6,015 nucleotides of DNA from Candidatus Aminicenantota bacterium (GCA_003524335.1 DQHV01000113.1:198-6212), one strand, 5' to 3'. Shown: positions 1-6,015, numbered from the stretch's first letter. Program-made: numbers and translations. Notes: generated by a model not told the origin, from the letters alone.

Positions 1-2
1 TG

Positions 3-176
3 ATCATCAACAACCGGATGATCATCGGCACCTTGCCCTATGCCCATCTCAAGGCCATCTTCGAATCGCTGCTCTCGGAGGGCGGCTTGGCCGGCGCTGA
101 AGGACGGTTTATGGAGAATTGGGTGGACACCCGGCCCAAGAAAAAACCGACTCCGCCTCCCTATCCGAAGAAGTAG
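3..176 (+). CDS. C-terminal fragment of a DsbA/thioredoxin-fold protein (5' end outside window)
   Basis: An open frame enters from the left edge and ends at TAG 174-176, giving the last 57 residues of a protein. It begins IINNRMIIGTLPYAHLKAIF. A beta strand (INNRMIIG), then a PY turn and an LKxIFE helix, is the usual C-terminal end of DsbA-like and other thioredoxin-fold oxidoreductases, where 'xxINGRxxxGxxPYExLKxxIE' follows the cis-proline. The active-site CxxC and the cis-proline would lie upstream, outside the window, so neither redox activity nor export can be confirmed. The tail is basic and proline-rich (TRPKKKPTPPPYPKK), probably disordered. It could instead be the thioredoxin half of a fusion such as VKOR-DsbA. 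Family assignment is by motif resemblance over a short fragment. The reading frame is clear. Confidence 0.6.
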   Translation: MINNRMIIGTLPYAHLKAIFESLLSEGGLAGAEGRFMENWVDTRPKKKPTPPPYPKK

Positions 177-330
177 GACCGCGGCGAGGTTTTTTATGTC
201 ATTGCAAGGATGCGGGGCATCCGTGAAGCCGACTATTTCCTGAGCGTCATCCTGCCCAGCCTGCCGACCATGGTCCTCGAAAACTCTATCGATGATGTCA
301 ACGGGGCTTTGGAGAGCAGGGATGTGTCGG
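177..330 (+). pseudogene. Possible decayed PIN-domain (VapC-type) remnant
   Basis: Directly after the stop of the preceding gene, and in the same frame, the + strand reads GEVFYVIARMRGIREADYF and continues with a hydrophobic strand (LSVILPSLPTMVLENSIDDV). This resembles the middle of VapC-type PIN ribonucleases, where 'NLGEVYYxxARxRGxxxAxxxL' precedes a strand and 'D..L...AAxLKA'. There is no upstream part carrying the first catalytic Asp, because a stop lies at 174-176. After about residue 50 the similarity fades and no clear C-terminal 'ADxFxxA' motif is seen in any frame. The first ATG (210) falls inside the motif, so it is unlikely to be a working gene. The resemblance is from memory of the family and could be chance. 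The right boundary is approximate. Confidence 0.25.
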
Positions 331-370
331 GGGAAACGTCCGCGGGGCCAGATGGGCTTGAGAGCCGCCG

Positions 371-1039
371 TCATCCCATTTGCAGAAACTTCCGGCGTTC
401 GGCGAGATGAGAGGCGAGGTCGACGAGCGTCTTGAGGACCACCATAAGGATGAGGGCCGGGACAGGCGATCCGATGGCCTGGGCCAAGGCCCCGCCCAAA
501 ATGATCGTCAGGTGCATGACGATGACCCGGCTATAGGGCTGCCAAAAGAGCGCGGCGAAGGAAACTTTCTGGTATTCCCCCTGACCGATGAAATTCTCGC
601 GGTAGGAGATCCCATGGCTGACGGCGAGACCGAGGACGGCTGTTCCTAGATCCCGCAGGGACCCTTCGAATCGGGGCCCGAAAATCGTCAGGACGAATAC
701 CCCGTGGCCTAAGGTGAAGAACCCGTAGTGGACGATGAAGAAAAGAATCAGGGCGGTGCGGTTGGCCTCGGTCACGGGCCGGCCGTTGAGCGTCATCCGG
801 ATGGATCCCAGGGAGCCCTGGGCGCGTTTCATCCTCAGGATGTTGAAAAAGCCGACGATCAGGTTCTCCGCCCAATAGAAAACAACGATCGCGGCGGCGT
901 TCCAGCCCAGGGCCACGACTCCGAAAAGAGGAACGAGATTGGCAAGTATGAGCGCCAGCGCCGAGGTCTGAAACCGTCCGAGCAAGGGCACCAGCTTGTC
1001 TGGGGGAGGAGCGATGGGGGATCCAGCGTCGGGCTTCAT
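371..1039 (-). CDS. DUF6498 family integral membrane protein
   Basis: This 222-residue polytopic membrane protein starts at ATG 1039 (an in-frame stop lies a few codons upstream) and ends at TGA 371. Hydrophobic segments lie at about residues 27-45, 47-67, 96-121, 171-190 and 193-210, with a weaker one near 131-142. The pattern matches DUF6498: NLVPLFG then LGW (35-46), FYWAEN (54-59) followed by FFNILRM, HYGFF (104-108), SHG (141-143), YSRVIVMHLTIILGG (169-183) and a final KxxxDxxxH helix (203-211). The function of the family is not known. Several histidines (104, 112, 142, 176, 211) lie in or beside membrane segments. No signal peptide is needed and no soluble domain is present. A purine-rich stretch (AAGGGAG) lies about 18 nt before the ATG, too far for an ideal ribosome site. 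The neighbour upstream is divergent and the next gene downstream is convergent, so it is probably monocistronic. Confidence 0.82.
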   Translation of the reverse strand: MKPDAGSPIAPPPDKLVPLLGRFQTSALALILANLVPLFGVVALGWNAAAIVVFYWAENLIVGFFNILRMKRAQGSLGSIRMTLNGRPVTEANRTALILFFIVHYGFFTLGHGVFVLTIFGPRFEGSLRDLGTAVLGLAVSHGISYRENFIGQGEYQKVSFAALFWQPYSRVIVMHLTIILGGALAQAIGSPVPALILMVVLKTLVDLASHLAERRKFLQMG

Positions 1040-1106
1040 AGCCGGATAATCTTATGCGCTCCCTTCGATGGGAATCGATTAATAGCCCAGTCCTATGACC
1101 TTGCGG

Positions 1107-1136
1107 ATGATATCTCTTGTTGTGGGCGCTGGTCAA
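1107..1136 (-). promoter_or_regulatory. Candidate sigma70-type promoter for the DUF6498 gene
   Basis: Read on the - strand, TTGACC (1131-1136) matches the -35 consensus at 5 of 6 positions. TATCAT (1107-1112) matches the -10 consensus at 5 of 6, and the spacer is 18 bp. Transcription would start near 1100, giving a leader of about 60 nt before ATG 1039. This is a consensus match only; the sigma factor of the host is unknown. Confidence 0.4.
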
Positions 1137-1357
1137 GAGCCCCAAAAACACCCGCAATGGAATTATGACATCCTCTCCTTCATACTTCCCGCTCTCCTCG
1201 GCCGTCATTAGGGCCACCTGCCCGAAGGCAAGTGGGGGCGGCGGCCAAGATGTTCGTTTTACCAGCGCCCGAGAAATCCTTTACATTTATGAGGCGGCCG
1301 TGGTAAATCCAGGCGACGGCCAAACCCGAGGCGGTCGGGAAAAACATGACAATGATC

Positions 1358-1363
1358 AAGGAG
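1358..1363 (+). promoter_or_regulatory. Shine-Dalgarno AAGGAG that sets the start at 1370
   Basis: AAGGAG lies 6 nt before ATG 1370, near-ideal spacing. An in-frame ATG at 1346 would add eight residues (MTMIKESP) but has no comparable purine block in front of it and would place this site inside the coding region. The shorter start also leaves a tidy N-terminal signal-anchor. Confidence 0.75.
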
Positions 1364-1369
1364 TCGCCC

Positions 1370-2092
1370 ATGAAAGCATTCCTAGACAGCCGCCGGTTTC
1401 TGATGGTCTATTCCGGCGTCCTTACTGCGGTTTTTGCGCTGACCGTGTTCACGGGGACGGCGAAGAGCCGCAAGACGAGCTTCAAGGAAATCGACGTGCA
1501 GCGAATCAACGTCGTCGAGCCGGACGGGACGATCCGGCTGGTTCTCTCCAGCAAGGCCCTTTTCCCCGGCATTTTGTTCAAGGGGAAGGAGTATCCCCAT
1601 CCCAACCGGAAGACGGCGGGCATCCTTTTCTTTAATGACGAGGGCACCGAGAACGGCGGCCTGACTTTCGGTGGCGCGAAGGACGCGAGCGGCAAGGTGA
1701 GCGCCTACGGACACCTGAGCTTCGACCAGTACAACCAGGATCAGGTTTTCACGCTTGATGCTTCCGAGGACGGCGGGAACCGCAAGGCGGGGGTTTCCGT
1801 GTGGGACAGGCCCGATTACTCGATCGAGGAACTCATCGTGCTCACCGAGCGCGTGAAGAACCTGCCCGAAAGCGAGCAGAAGGCCGAGATCTCGAAATTC
1901 TTTGCCGGACGGGAATCGGCGTATCCGCGCCTTTATCTCGGGAAAAGCCACAACGGATCGGTCTCTCTCCGGCTGAATGACAGGCAGGGCCGCGAACGCC
2001 TGATCATGGAAGTGGCGCCCGACGGAGCTCCGGCCGTCCGCTTTCTCGATCAGGACGGGAAGGAAGTTGCCCGCTTCCCGGCTCCCCAATAA
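1370..2092 (+). CDS. Conserved hypothetical membrane-anchored protein
   Basis: This 240-residue protein has one hydrophobic segment (about residues 10-28) preceded by Arg/Lys, typical of an uncleaved signal-anchor with the rest outside the cytoplasmic membrane. I do not know a named domain for it, but it resembles an unnamed family of hypothetical bacterial proteins. Visible hallmarks are VVEPDGTIRLVLS (48-60), HPNRKTAGILFFNDEGTENG (77-96), GHLSFDQYNQDQVFTLDA (114-131) and RPDYSIEEL (147-155). Near the C-terminus the pattern 'DxxGRxRLxMxVxxDGxPxxRFLDxDGK' occurs (204-231). The recurring 'D-x-x-G-(K/R)' turns between short hydrophobic strands suggest stacked beta hairpins. No catalytic residues or cysteines are evident. 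The first in-frame ATG (1346) is an alternative start. It is convergent with the thioredoxin gene, with 58 bp between the two stops. Function is unknown. Confidence 0.8.
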   Translation: MKAFLDSRRFLMVYSGVLTAVFALTVFTGTAKSRKTSFKEIDVQRINVVEPDGTIRLVLSSKALFPGILFKGKEYPHPNRKTAGILFFNDEGTENGGLTFGGAKDASGKVSAYGHLSFDQYNQDQVFTLDASEDGGNRKAGVSVWDRPDYSIEELIVLTERVKNLPESEQKAEISKFFAGRESAYPRLYLGKSHNGSVSLRLNDRQGRERLIMEVAPDGAPAVRFLDQDGKEVARFPAPQ

Positions 2093-2150
2093 GAGAGGGA
2101 GTCGGTGATAAATAGGCGAGTTTCCAGTTTTCGCGTACCCAGCCCGGAGA

Positions 2151-3140
2151 TTATTTCGCAGGCTCTTTCAGAGTGTCAAGGAGCTTTTGGATCTCGGGTT
2201 GGGAGAGCGAATTTGTCCCCTTTTTCAGGAATTCGCCGAAAGCGGCGATCTCCTGGTCGGTGGCCGGGAAGCCGATATTGTTTCCTTGGAACGAGCTGTC
2301 GACGAGGACCTTTCCGTCGGGGTTGAGCACGGCGTACCAGGGAATGCCTCCCTTCTCGGAGCCGGGGAAGCGGACTTTGATCTCCTTCCCGCCGACCATC
2401 CGATCTTGATCGATCTTGACCTCGACGAACTCCTTGGAAAGGGGGGGAGCGACGTCCGGCCGGGCCATCCAGGCTTCGAGTCTCTTGCACCAGCCGCACC
2501 AGGGCGCGCCGAAATGGAGGAAAACGCGTCGGCCCGAAGCACCGGCTTTTTCGAGGCCCTTCCGGAGCACTTCCTCGGCCTGGAAATAAGCCGCTTGGTT
2601 TTTGGTCAGGAAATCGAGGATCTTGTTCGGGTCGTAATTTTTCCCCGCCTCGAAGACAGATGTATCCTGGTTAGCTAAGTCACGGCCGTCGCCGTCAAGG
2701 ACCGTGAGATAGGGGACCCCCGCTTTCTTGAAACCGTTGGTGAAGGCGTCATGGCTTTCCGCGAGGTCGGTGTTCTTATCGAACTTGCCGATGTCCACGA
2801 GGACGACTTCGTATTCATAGAGGAGTTTCCTGGCGATGCTCTTATCGTCATGAAAGAGTTTATGGAGGAGCCTGCACCAGCCGCACCAATTGGCGCCCCA
2901 CTGAACAAGGATCCGACGGTTTTCTTTTCCGGCCCGGACGATGGCAGCGTTAATATCGGCCTTGGCGTCGGCGGATTCATCATAGATCGGGGCTTGTTCG
3001 GCTTTGGTCGCTTTCTGTTCATCCTTGGTCTGAGCTGTTACGGGACTGCCTTGTCCTCCGGGAGCAGTTTGGGCAAAGGCAGGGGAGACGAGATTCCAGA
3101 GAAATCCCGCGGCGAATACAAGGATAGCCGTTTTTTTCAT
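2151..3140 (-). CDS. Exported tandem-domain thioredoxin-like protein (two CGWC sites)
   Basis: This 329-residue protein begins with a clear Sec signal peptide (MKK, a hydrophobic core, then SPAFA with likely cleavage after Ala23). A Gln/Thr/Lys-rich linker runs to about residue 55, and two thioredoxin-fold domains follow. Domain 1 (about 60-180) has WCGWC with cysteines 86 and 89 and a likely cis-proline at 143 (GVPYLTV). Domain 2 (about 185-309) has WCGWC with cysteines 215 and 218 and a likely cis-proline at 267 (GGIPWYAV). Both look like the Thioredoxin_7/DUF255-like group that includes exported thiol-disulfide reductases. Both domains keep the cysteine pair and cis-Pro, so both are probably redox-active in the periplasm, reducing or isomerising disulfides, but the substrate and electron donor cannot be read from the sequence. 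The start is ATG 3140. An AGGGAA block lies almost against it, unusually close for a ribosome site. It follows the protease gene on the same strand after 148 bp and seems to have its own promoter. Confidence 0.88.
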   Translation of the reverse strand: MKKTAILVFAAGFLWNLVSPAFAQTAPGGQGSPVTAQTKDEQKATKAEQAPIYDESADAKADINAAIVRAGKENRRILVQWGANWCGWCRLLHKLFHDDKSIARKLLYEYEVVLVDIGKFDKNTDLAESHDAFTNGFKKAGVPYLTVLDGDGRDLANQDTSVFEAGKNYDPNKILDFLTKNQAAYFQAEEVLRKGLEKAGASGRRVFLHFGAPWCGWCKRLEAWMARPDVAPPLSKEFVEVKIDQDRMVGGKEIKVRFPGSEKGGIPWYAVLNPDGKVLVDSSFQGNNIGFPATDQEIAAFGEFLKKGTNSLSQPEIQKLLDTLKEPAK

Positions 3141-3146
3141 TTCCCT

Positions 3147-3175
3147 ATCATAGCGGAAGGCGGTCGCGGACTCAA
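3147..3175 (-). promoter_or_regulatory. Candidate sigma70-type promoter for the tandem thioredoxin gene
   Basis: On the - strand TTGAGT (3170-3175, 4 of 6 matches to -35) is followed after exactly 17 bp by TATGAT (3147-3152, 5 of 6 matches to -10). A start six or seven bases downstream would fall at or next to the ATG at 3140, implying a leaderless or nearly leaderless mRNA. This fits with the poorly spaced AGGGAA before the start codon. It is a consensus match only. Confidence 0.4.
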
Positions 3176-3217
3176 CAGCGGGCTGCTAGAAAGGACAGCG
3201 TCTATTTCGCAAGTTCT

Positions 3218-3267
3218 TTCGCCCAACCTGTACAGACTTTGTGGGTCTGAAACCCTGGGTGGGCGAA
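3218..3267. repeat. Branched inverted repeat downstream of the protease gene
   Basis: An outer stem pairs 3218-3228 (TTCGCCCAACC) with 3257-3267 (GGGTGGGCGAA), 10 of 11 positions complementary. Inside it, CAGAC (3233-3237) pairs with GTCTG (3245-3249) around a 7-nt loop. Asymmetric internal loops (TGTA and AAACCCT) separate the two stems. It lies 21 bp past the protease stop, so in that transcript it would fold at the 3' end. No run of U follows it on either strand, so it is not a standard intrinsic terminator. It could protect the 3' end, act in Rho-dependent termination, or be a binding site. Confidence 0.5.
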
Positions 3268-3288
3268 CCGATGGCGTTCGTTTGTCGC

Positions 3289-6015
3289 TTATTTCTTATG
3301 ATAATCGGGGTAAGCGGGACGCTTCGGCTTGGTCAGCGGATTCTTGGCCAAAGCATCCATGACAATCTCGATGGCCCTATCCAGTTGTGGATCCTTTCCC
3401 AGCCTCACGAGCTCAGGATCATGCTCCACTTCCACGTCCGGAATGACACCAATGTTCTCGGCAATCCAATGGCCGTCCGGGCTCCAGACCCCGGAACTCG
3501 GAGCCGTCACATAGCCTCCATCCATTAGACTTGGAGATCCGGCCCGGCCAACGAGACCTCCCCACGTGCGCTTGCCTACCAGGGGCCCCACCTTCGCCCG
3601 TTGGAAGTACCAGGGCATGGCATCCCCGCCCGACCCGGCGAACTCGTTGATGAGCATGACCTTGGGTCCGAAGATGGCTCCTTGGGGCTGCACCTCGTCT
3701 TCCCCGTCGCGGGTGGCGACGAGGCTCATCATCTTCCGCCCGAAGCGTTCGATTATATCCGTGGCCAGCATGCCTCCGCCGTTGAAACGTTCGTCCACGA
3801 TGAGGGCCTCACGGCCGACCTGGGCATAGAAATACCGGTTGAAGTAGGTGTACCCTCCAAAGGCCGTGTCAGGCATATAGACGTAGGCCGCCTTTCCCCT
3901 GGTGGCCCGTTCCACATAGCGCCGGTTGTTCTCGATCCAGGCGAAATTACGGAGGGCCGTCTCGCTGCTTATCGGGACAACCGTTACCTCCCGCGAGCCT
4001 TCCATCTTCGGCTCCGGCCCGACGGTGAGTACGACCTGTTTTCCCGCTTTGGCCTCGAAGAATTTGAAAACATTGTCCGTACCCGTGATCTCCCGGCCGT
4101 CCACGGCCAGCAAGTACTCGCCGCTCTTGACGTTCACTCCGGGTTGGGTCAAGGGAGCCAGGAACTGAGGATTCCAGTTTTCCCCGCTGTAGATACGGGC
4201 GAAGCGGTAGCGGCCGTTTTCTATGGCATAGTCCGCTCCCAGGAGGCCGGTGGGAACCCGCTCCGCCCGGGGGATGTCGCCGCCCCCGACACCGAGATGG
4301 CCCACCGTGATCTCCCCCAACATCTCGGCAAATAGGTAGTTCAGGTCCATCCGCGAAGCCACGGCTTCTACATAGGGAGCGTATTTTTTTTGTGCCCATC
4401 CCAGGTCCAGGCCGTGGAGGTTGGGGTCATAGAAAAACTCCCGTTCGATGCGCCAGGCCTCCCGGTACATCTGGTGCCACTCCTCGAGCGGTTTTGCCTT
4501 GATTTGGATGTCCTGCGTCGGCATGGCTTTATCAGAAGCTCCCCCAGCTGAAGGAGGTGGAGAGGGAGCGCCTGATGGAGGCATCGGCTTGAGCGTTCCG
4601 ATGAGCCAACGTCCTCTTTGGCTGTACAGGTATTTCTTTCCGCTTCGGGCCATCTCGAAGGCGTCGACGCTGCTTACGACCATGTCGGCCCGGCGTTCCT
4701 TAAGGTCGAAACGATGAACGGAGGAGCCCTGCGGAAAGGGTGATCCCGGCAGCGGGGCTTCGGTTGCGATGGCCAGGAGCGTTCCGGACTCCCCGGTCTG
4801 GAGGTCGATGTAGTTACGGGCCGGCAGGGGAACAGCCAGAATGCGCTGGAGGATGCCCTCGACGTCGACCTTGACGGTGACATCTTTGTCGGGTTTCTTT
4901 TCCTCTGCTTTTTTCTCTGGTTCTTCAGACGTCTTCTTAGACTTATCGTCAGGCTTCTCCTCATCGCTCTGAGGAACAAAGGGCGTGGGCTCGGCCTTAT
5001 CGAGCACAGCCAGATAGACGGTGCTTGTCACTTCCCGGAAGATGCTGTGGATATCCGGCTGAAGAGAAGCGCCCGAATCGGTGCTGGCCGTGAAATAGAG
5101 ATATTTTCCCGCGGGATCGAACACGGACAGGCGGGCGTCGCTCAGGCCGTCCGTAACCTGCGTGCTTTGTCCGCTTTCCAGGGAGTAGAGAAAGATCGTC
5201 CCCAAGTAGTTGGGAAGCCTCTTGGCATAAACCAGCCACTTGGAATCGGGCGACCAGTTGGGGAAAAGGCTGTCCGCGCCGCCGAGGAAGCGGTCCTTAT
5301 CCACCTTGACAGGCTTTTTCTTTTCAAGGTCCACGTACCAGAGGTTCAGGTGGCAGTCCGCGTAGGCTATTTTTTTGTTATCGGGAGACCAGCGGGGGGC
5401 AAAGTAGAAGGTAGGGTTTTTTTCCAATTCGATGCGGACAACATCGCCGCTCCCTTTCTGGCTCTTAATATGGAGCTGGTATTCGCCTGATTCATCCGAA
5501 AAGTAGGCGATCTTTTGGCCGTCGGGAGACCAGGATGGATAGCGCTCCATGACTCCCGGAGTGTTTGTGAGGTTGCGGAAGTCGCCCTTTTCTTCCGGAA
5601 CAGTGATGATCTCCCCCCGGGCTTCAAAAACGGCCCGGACGGCGTTGGGAGAGAGATTGGGTGAGGAGAGGCTGTCACCGACGTTCACGAACTTATCCCG
5701 GACTTCGAGCATATCCCCGGCGACGGAGACGGATAAGGCGCTGGTCTTTCCCGAGGCCAAGTCATAGAGATTGAGGGAGCCGAACTGCTCGTAGACGATC
5801 GCCTCCGGTCCGGCCGAGGCCGACTTGAGGTCCAGCCCGTCGTTTTGCAGAGTCCGGCTCACTTTCTTTGTCTTAACGTCATAGGAAAAGAGGGTGACCG
5901 GCCCCTCCCTGTCGGAGAGAAAATAGACCTTATCCCCGACCCACATGGGCTCAAAATCGTTGGAATCCGTCCGGGGGATTTTCTCGATGCTCGAATCGGA
6001 TAGGTCGGCGATCCA
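3289..6015 (-). CDS. Tricorn-type S41 serine protease (N-terminus outside window)
   Basis: The frame runs unbroken from the right edge to TAA 3289, giving 908 residues. It enters mid-protein as WIADLSDSS and has no start in the window: the Met at 5946 sits in DFEPMWVGDKVYF, a conserved propeller strand, and is not the start. Tricorn homologues run to about 1,050-1,100 residues, so some 150-200 are probably missing. The order is: propeller blades with WSPD repeats (Trp162, 210 and 254); a Lys/Glu-rich insert (about 349-380); the second propeller to about 475; a Pro/Ser/Gly linker (about 478-493); the C1 helical domain (511-580); PDZ (about 592-669, with GEYLLAVDGREI); and the C2 peptidase domain with DERFNGGG (741-748). 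Catalytic residues by comparison with Thermoplasma Tricorn are His573 (VGHLGVGGGD), Ser795 (NEFAGSGGD) and Glu853 (AENIGVIPD). The residue before His573 is Gly, where Thermoplasma has Ser745. The family cleaves short peptides released by larger proteases. Whether this copy is secreted or cytosolic cannot be told without its N-terminus. Confidence 0.93.
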   Translation of the reverse strand, partial: WIADLSDSSIEKIPRTDSNDFEPMWVGDKVYFLSDREGPVTLFSYDVKTKKVSRTLQNDGLDLKSASAGPEAIVYEQFGSLNLYDLASGKTSALSVSVAGDMLEVRDKFVNVGDSLSSPNLSPNAVRAVFEARGEIITVPEEKGDFRNLTNTPGVMERYPSWSPDGQKIAYFSDESGEYQLHIKSQKGSGDVVRIELEKNPTFYFAPRWSPDNKKIAYADCHLNLWYVDLEKKKPVKVDKDRFLGGADSLFPNWSPDSKWLVYAKRLPNYLGTIFLYSLESGQSTQVTDGLSDARLSVFDPAGKYLYFTASTDSGASLQPDIHSIFREVTSTVYLAVLDKAEPTPFVPQSDEEKPDDKSKKTSEEPEKKAEEKKPDKDVTVKVDVEGILQRILAVPLPARNYIDLQTGESGTLLAIATEAPLPGSPFPQGSSVHRFDLKERRADMVVSSVDAFEMARSGKKYLYSQRGRWLIGTLKPMPPSGAPSPPPSAGGASDKAMPTQDIQIKAKPLEEWHQMYREAWRIEREFFYDPNLHGLDLGWAQKKYAPYVEAVASRMDLNYLFAEMLGEITVGHLGVGGGDIPRAERVPTGLLGADYAIENGRYRFARIYSGENWNPQFLAPLTQPGVNVKSGEYLLAVDGREITGTDNVFKFFEAKAGKQVVLTVGPEPKMEGSREVTVVPISSETALRNFAWIENNRRYVERATRGKAAYVYMPDTAFGGYTYFNRYFYAQVGREALIVDERFNGGGMLATDIIERFGRKMMSLVATRDGEDEVQPQGAIFGPKVMLINEFAGSGGDAMPWYFQRAKVGPLVGKRTWGGLVGRAGSPSLMDGGYVTAPSSGVWSPDGHWIAENIGVIPDVEVEHDPELVRLGKDPQLDRAIEIVMDALAKNPLTKPKRPAYPDYHKK

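Larger units (their letters stand above)
1040..1369. other. Divergent intergenic region (330 bp)
   Basis: This stretch separates the starts of the DUF6498 gene (- strand) and the anchored hypothetical gene (+ strand), so it should carry both promoters. On the - strand a good TTGACC/TATCAT pair is visible. On the + strand I see only the AAGGAG ribosome site and a weak TTTACA near 1280 with no convincing -10 partner. Short open frames cross it on both strands, but none has a ribosome site or recognisable protein motifs. I see no tRNA, repeat array or mobile-element end. Confidence 0.6.

Noticed and set aside
208..222. Perfect 6-bp hairpin GGATGC-GGG-GCATCC as a terminator
   Set aside because: The stem is short and no T run follows on either strand. 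It also lies inside the possible PIN-like frame, so a terminator call is not supported.
531..1217. 228-residue open frame on the - strand overlapping DUF6498
   Set aside because: It lies in another frame of the DUF6498 gene, reads as Arg/Pro/Ser-rich text with no family motifs, and has no ribosome site. A by-product of GC-rich codon use.
1280..1304. Promoter for the anchored hypothetical gene (TTTACA with a TAAATC-like -10)
   Set aside because: The -10 match is only about half of consensus and the spacing is off. Not distinguishable from chance.
1180..1371. 63-residue - strand open frame in the divergent intergenic region
   Set aside because: It overlaps the start and ribosome site of the 1370 gene, has no ribosome site of its own and shows no family motifs.
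1382..2089. 235-residue open frame antisense to the anchored hypothetical gene
   Set aside because: It mirrors the real gene almost end to end, has no recognisable motifs, and has no ribosome site or promoter of its own.
2093..2150. Bidirectional terminator between the convergent genes
   Set aside because: Only a weak GCGAG/TTCGC pairing with a large loop is visible, without a T run. Nothing strong enough to call.
3601..4335. 244-residue + strand open frame inside the Tricorn gene
   Set aside because: Antisense to clear PDZ and S41 domain coding sequence, with no protein-family features. A GC-rich shadow frame.
3289..5946. Treating the Met at 5946 as the protease start
   Set aside because: The frame stays open to the window edge, and the residues upstream (IADLSD...DFEP) continue the propeller strand that includes this Met. 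The gene is truncated by the window instead.

Overview
The window looks like chromosomal DNA from a GC-rich bacterium. The gene set (a bacterial Tricorn-type protease, an exported tandem thioredoxin, a DUF6498 membrane protein and a conserved hypothetical anchored protein) is most reminiscent of Acidobacteriota, Aminicenantota or related metagenomic lineages. That placement is an impression from protein style, not a phylogenetic result. No rRNA, tRNA, CRISPR array, transposase or phage gene is visible.

Layout from left to right. (1) The last 57 codons of a DsbA/thioredoxin-fold protein on the + strand run in from the left edge and stop at 176. (2) A 194-bp spacer follows, whose + strand frame looks faintly like part of a PIN (VapC-type) domain, possibly a gene remnant. 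(3) A DUF6498 integral membrane protein lies on the - strand (371-1039). (4) A 330-bp divergent intergenic region holds a good candidate promoter for DUF6498. (5) A membrane-anchored protein of unknown function lies on the + strand; its start is best placed at 1370 by a perfectly spaced AAGGAG. (6) It converges on an exported protein with two CGWC thioredoxin domains on the - strand (2151-3140). (7) A 148-bp spacer holds a branched inverted repeat and a sigma70-like promoter close to the thioredoxin start. (8) A large Tricorn-family S41 protease on the - strand fills the rest and runs off the right edge without its N-terminus.

Functionally, the window suggests envelope and protein-quality housekeeping: two thiol-disulfide proteins (three thioredoxin-fold domains counting the fragment) and a peptide-degrading protease. 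Strand changes and spacers argue against one operon. Only the protease and the tandem thioredoxin share an orientation as neighbours, and the thioredoxin appears to have its own promoter. I did not find a convincing new multi-gene system. The most checkable oddities are the Gly in place of the usual Ser before the Tricorn catalytic His, the possible PIN remnant, the histidine-rich membrane core of DUF6498, the apparently leaderless thioredoxin promoter and the branched inverted repeat.
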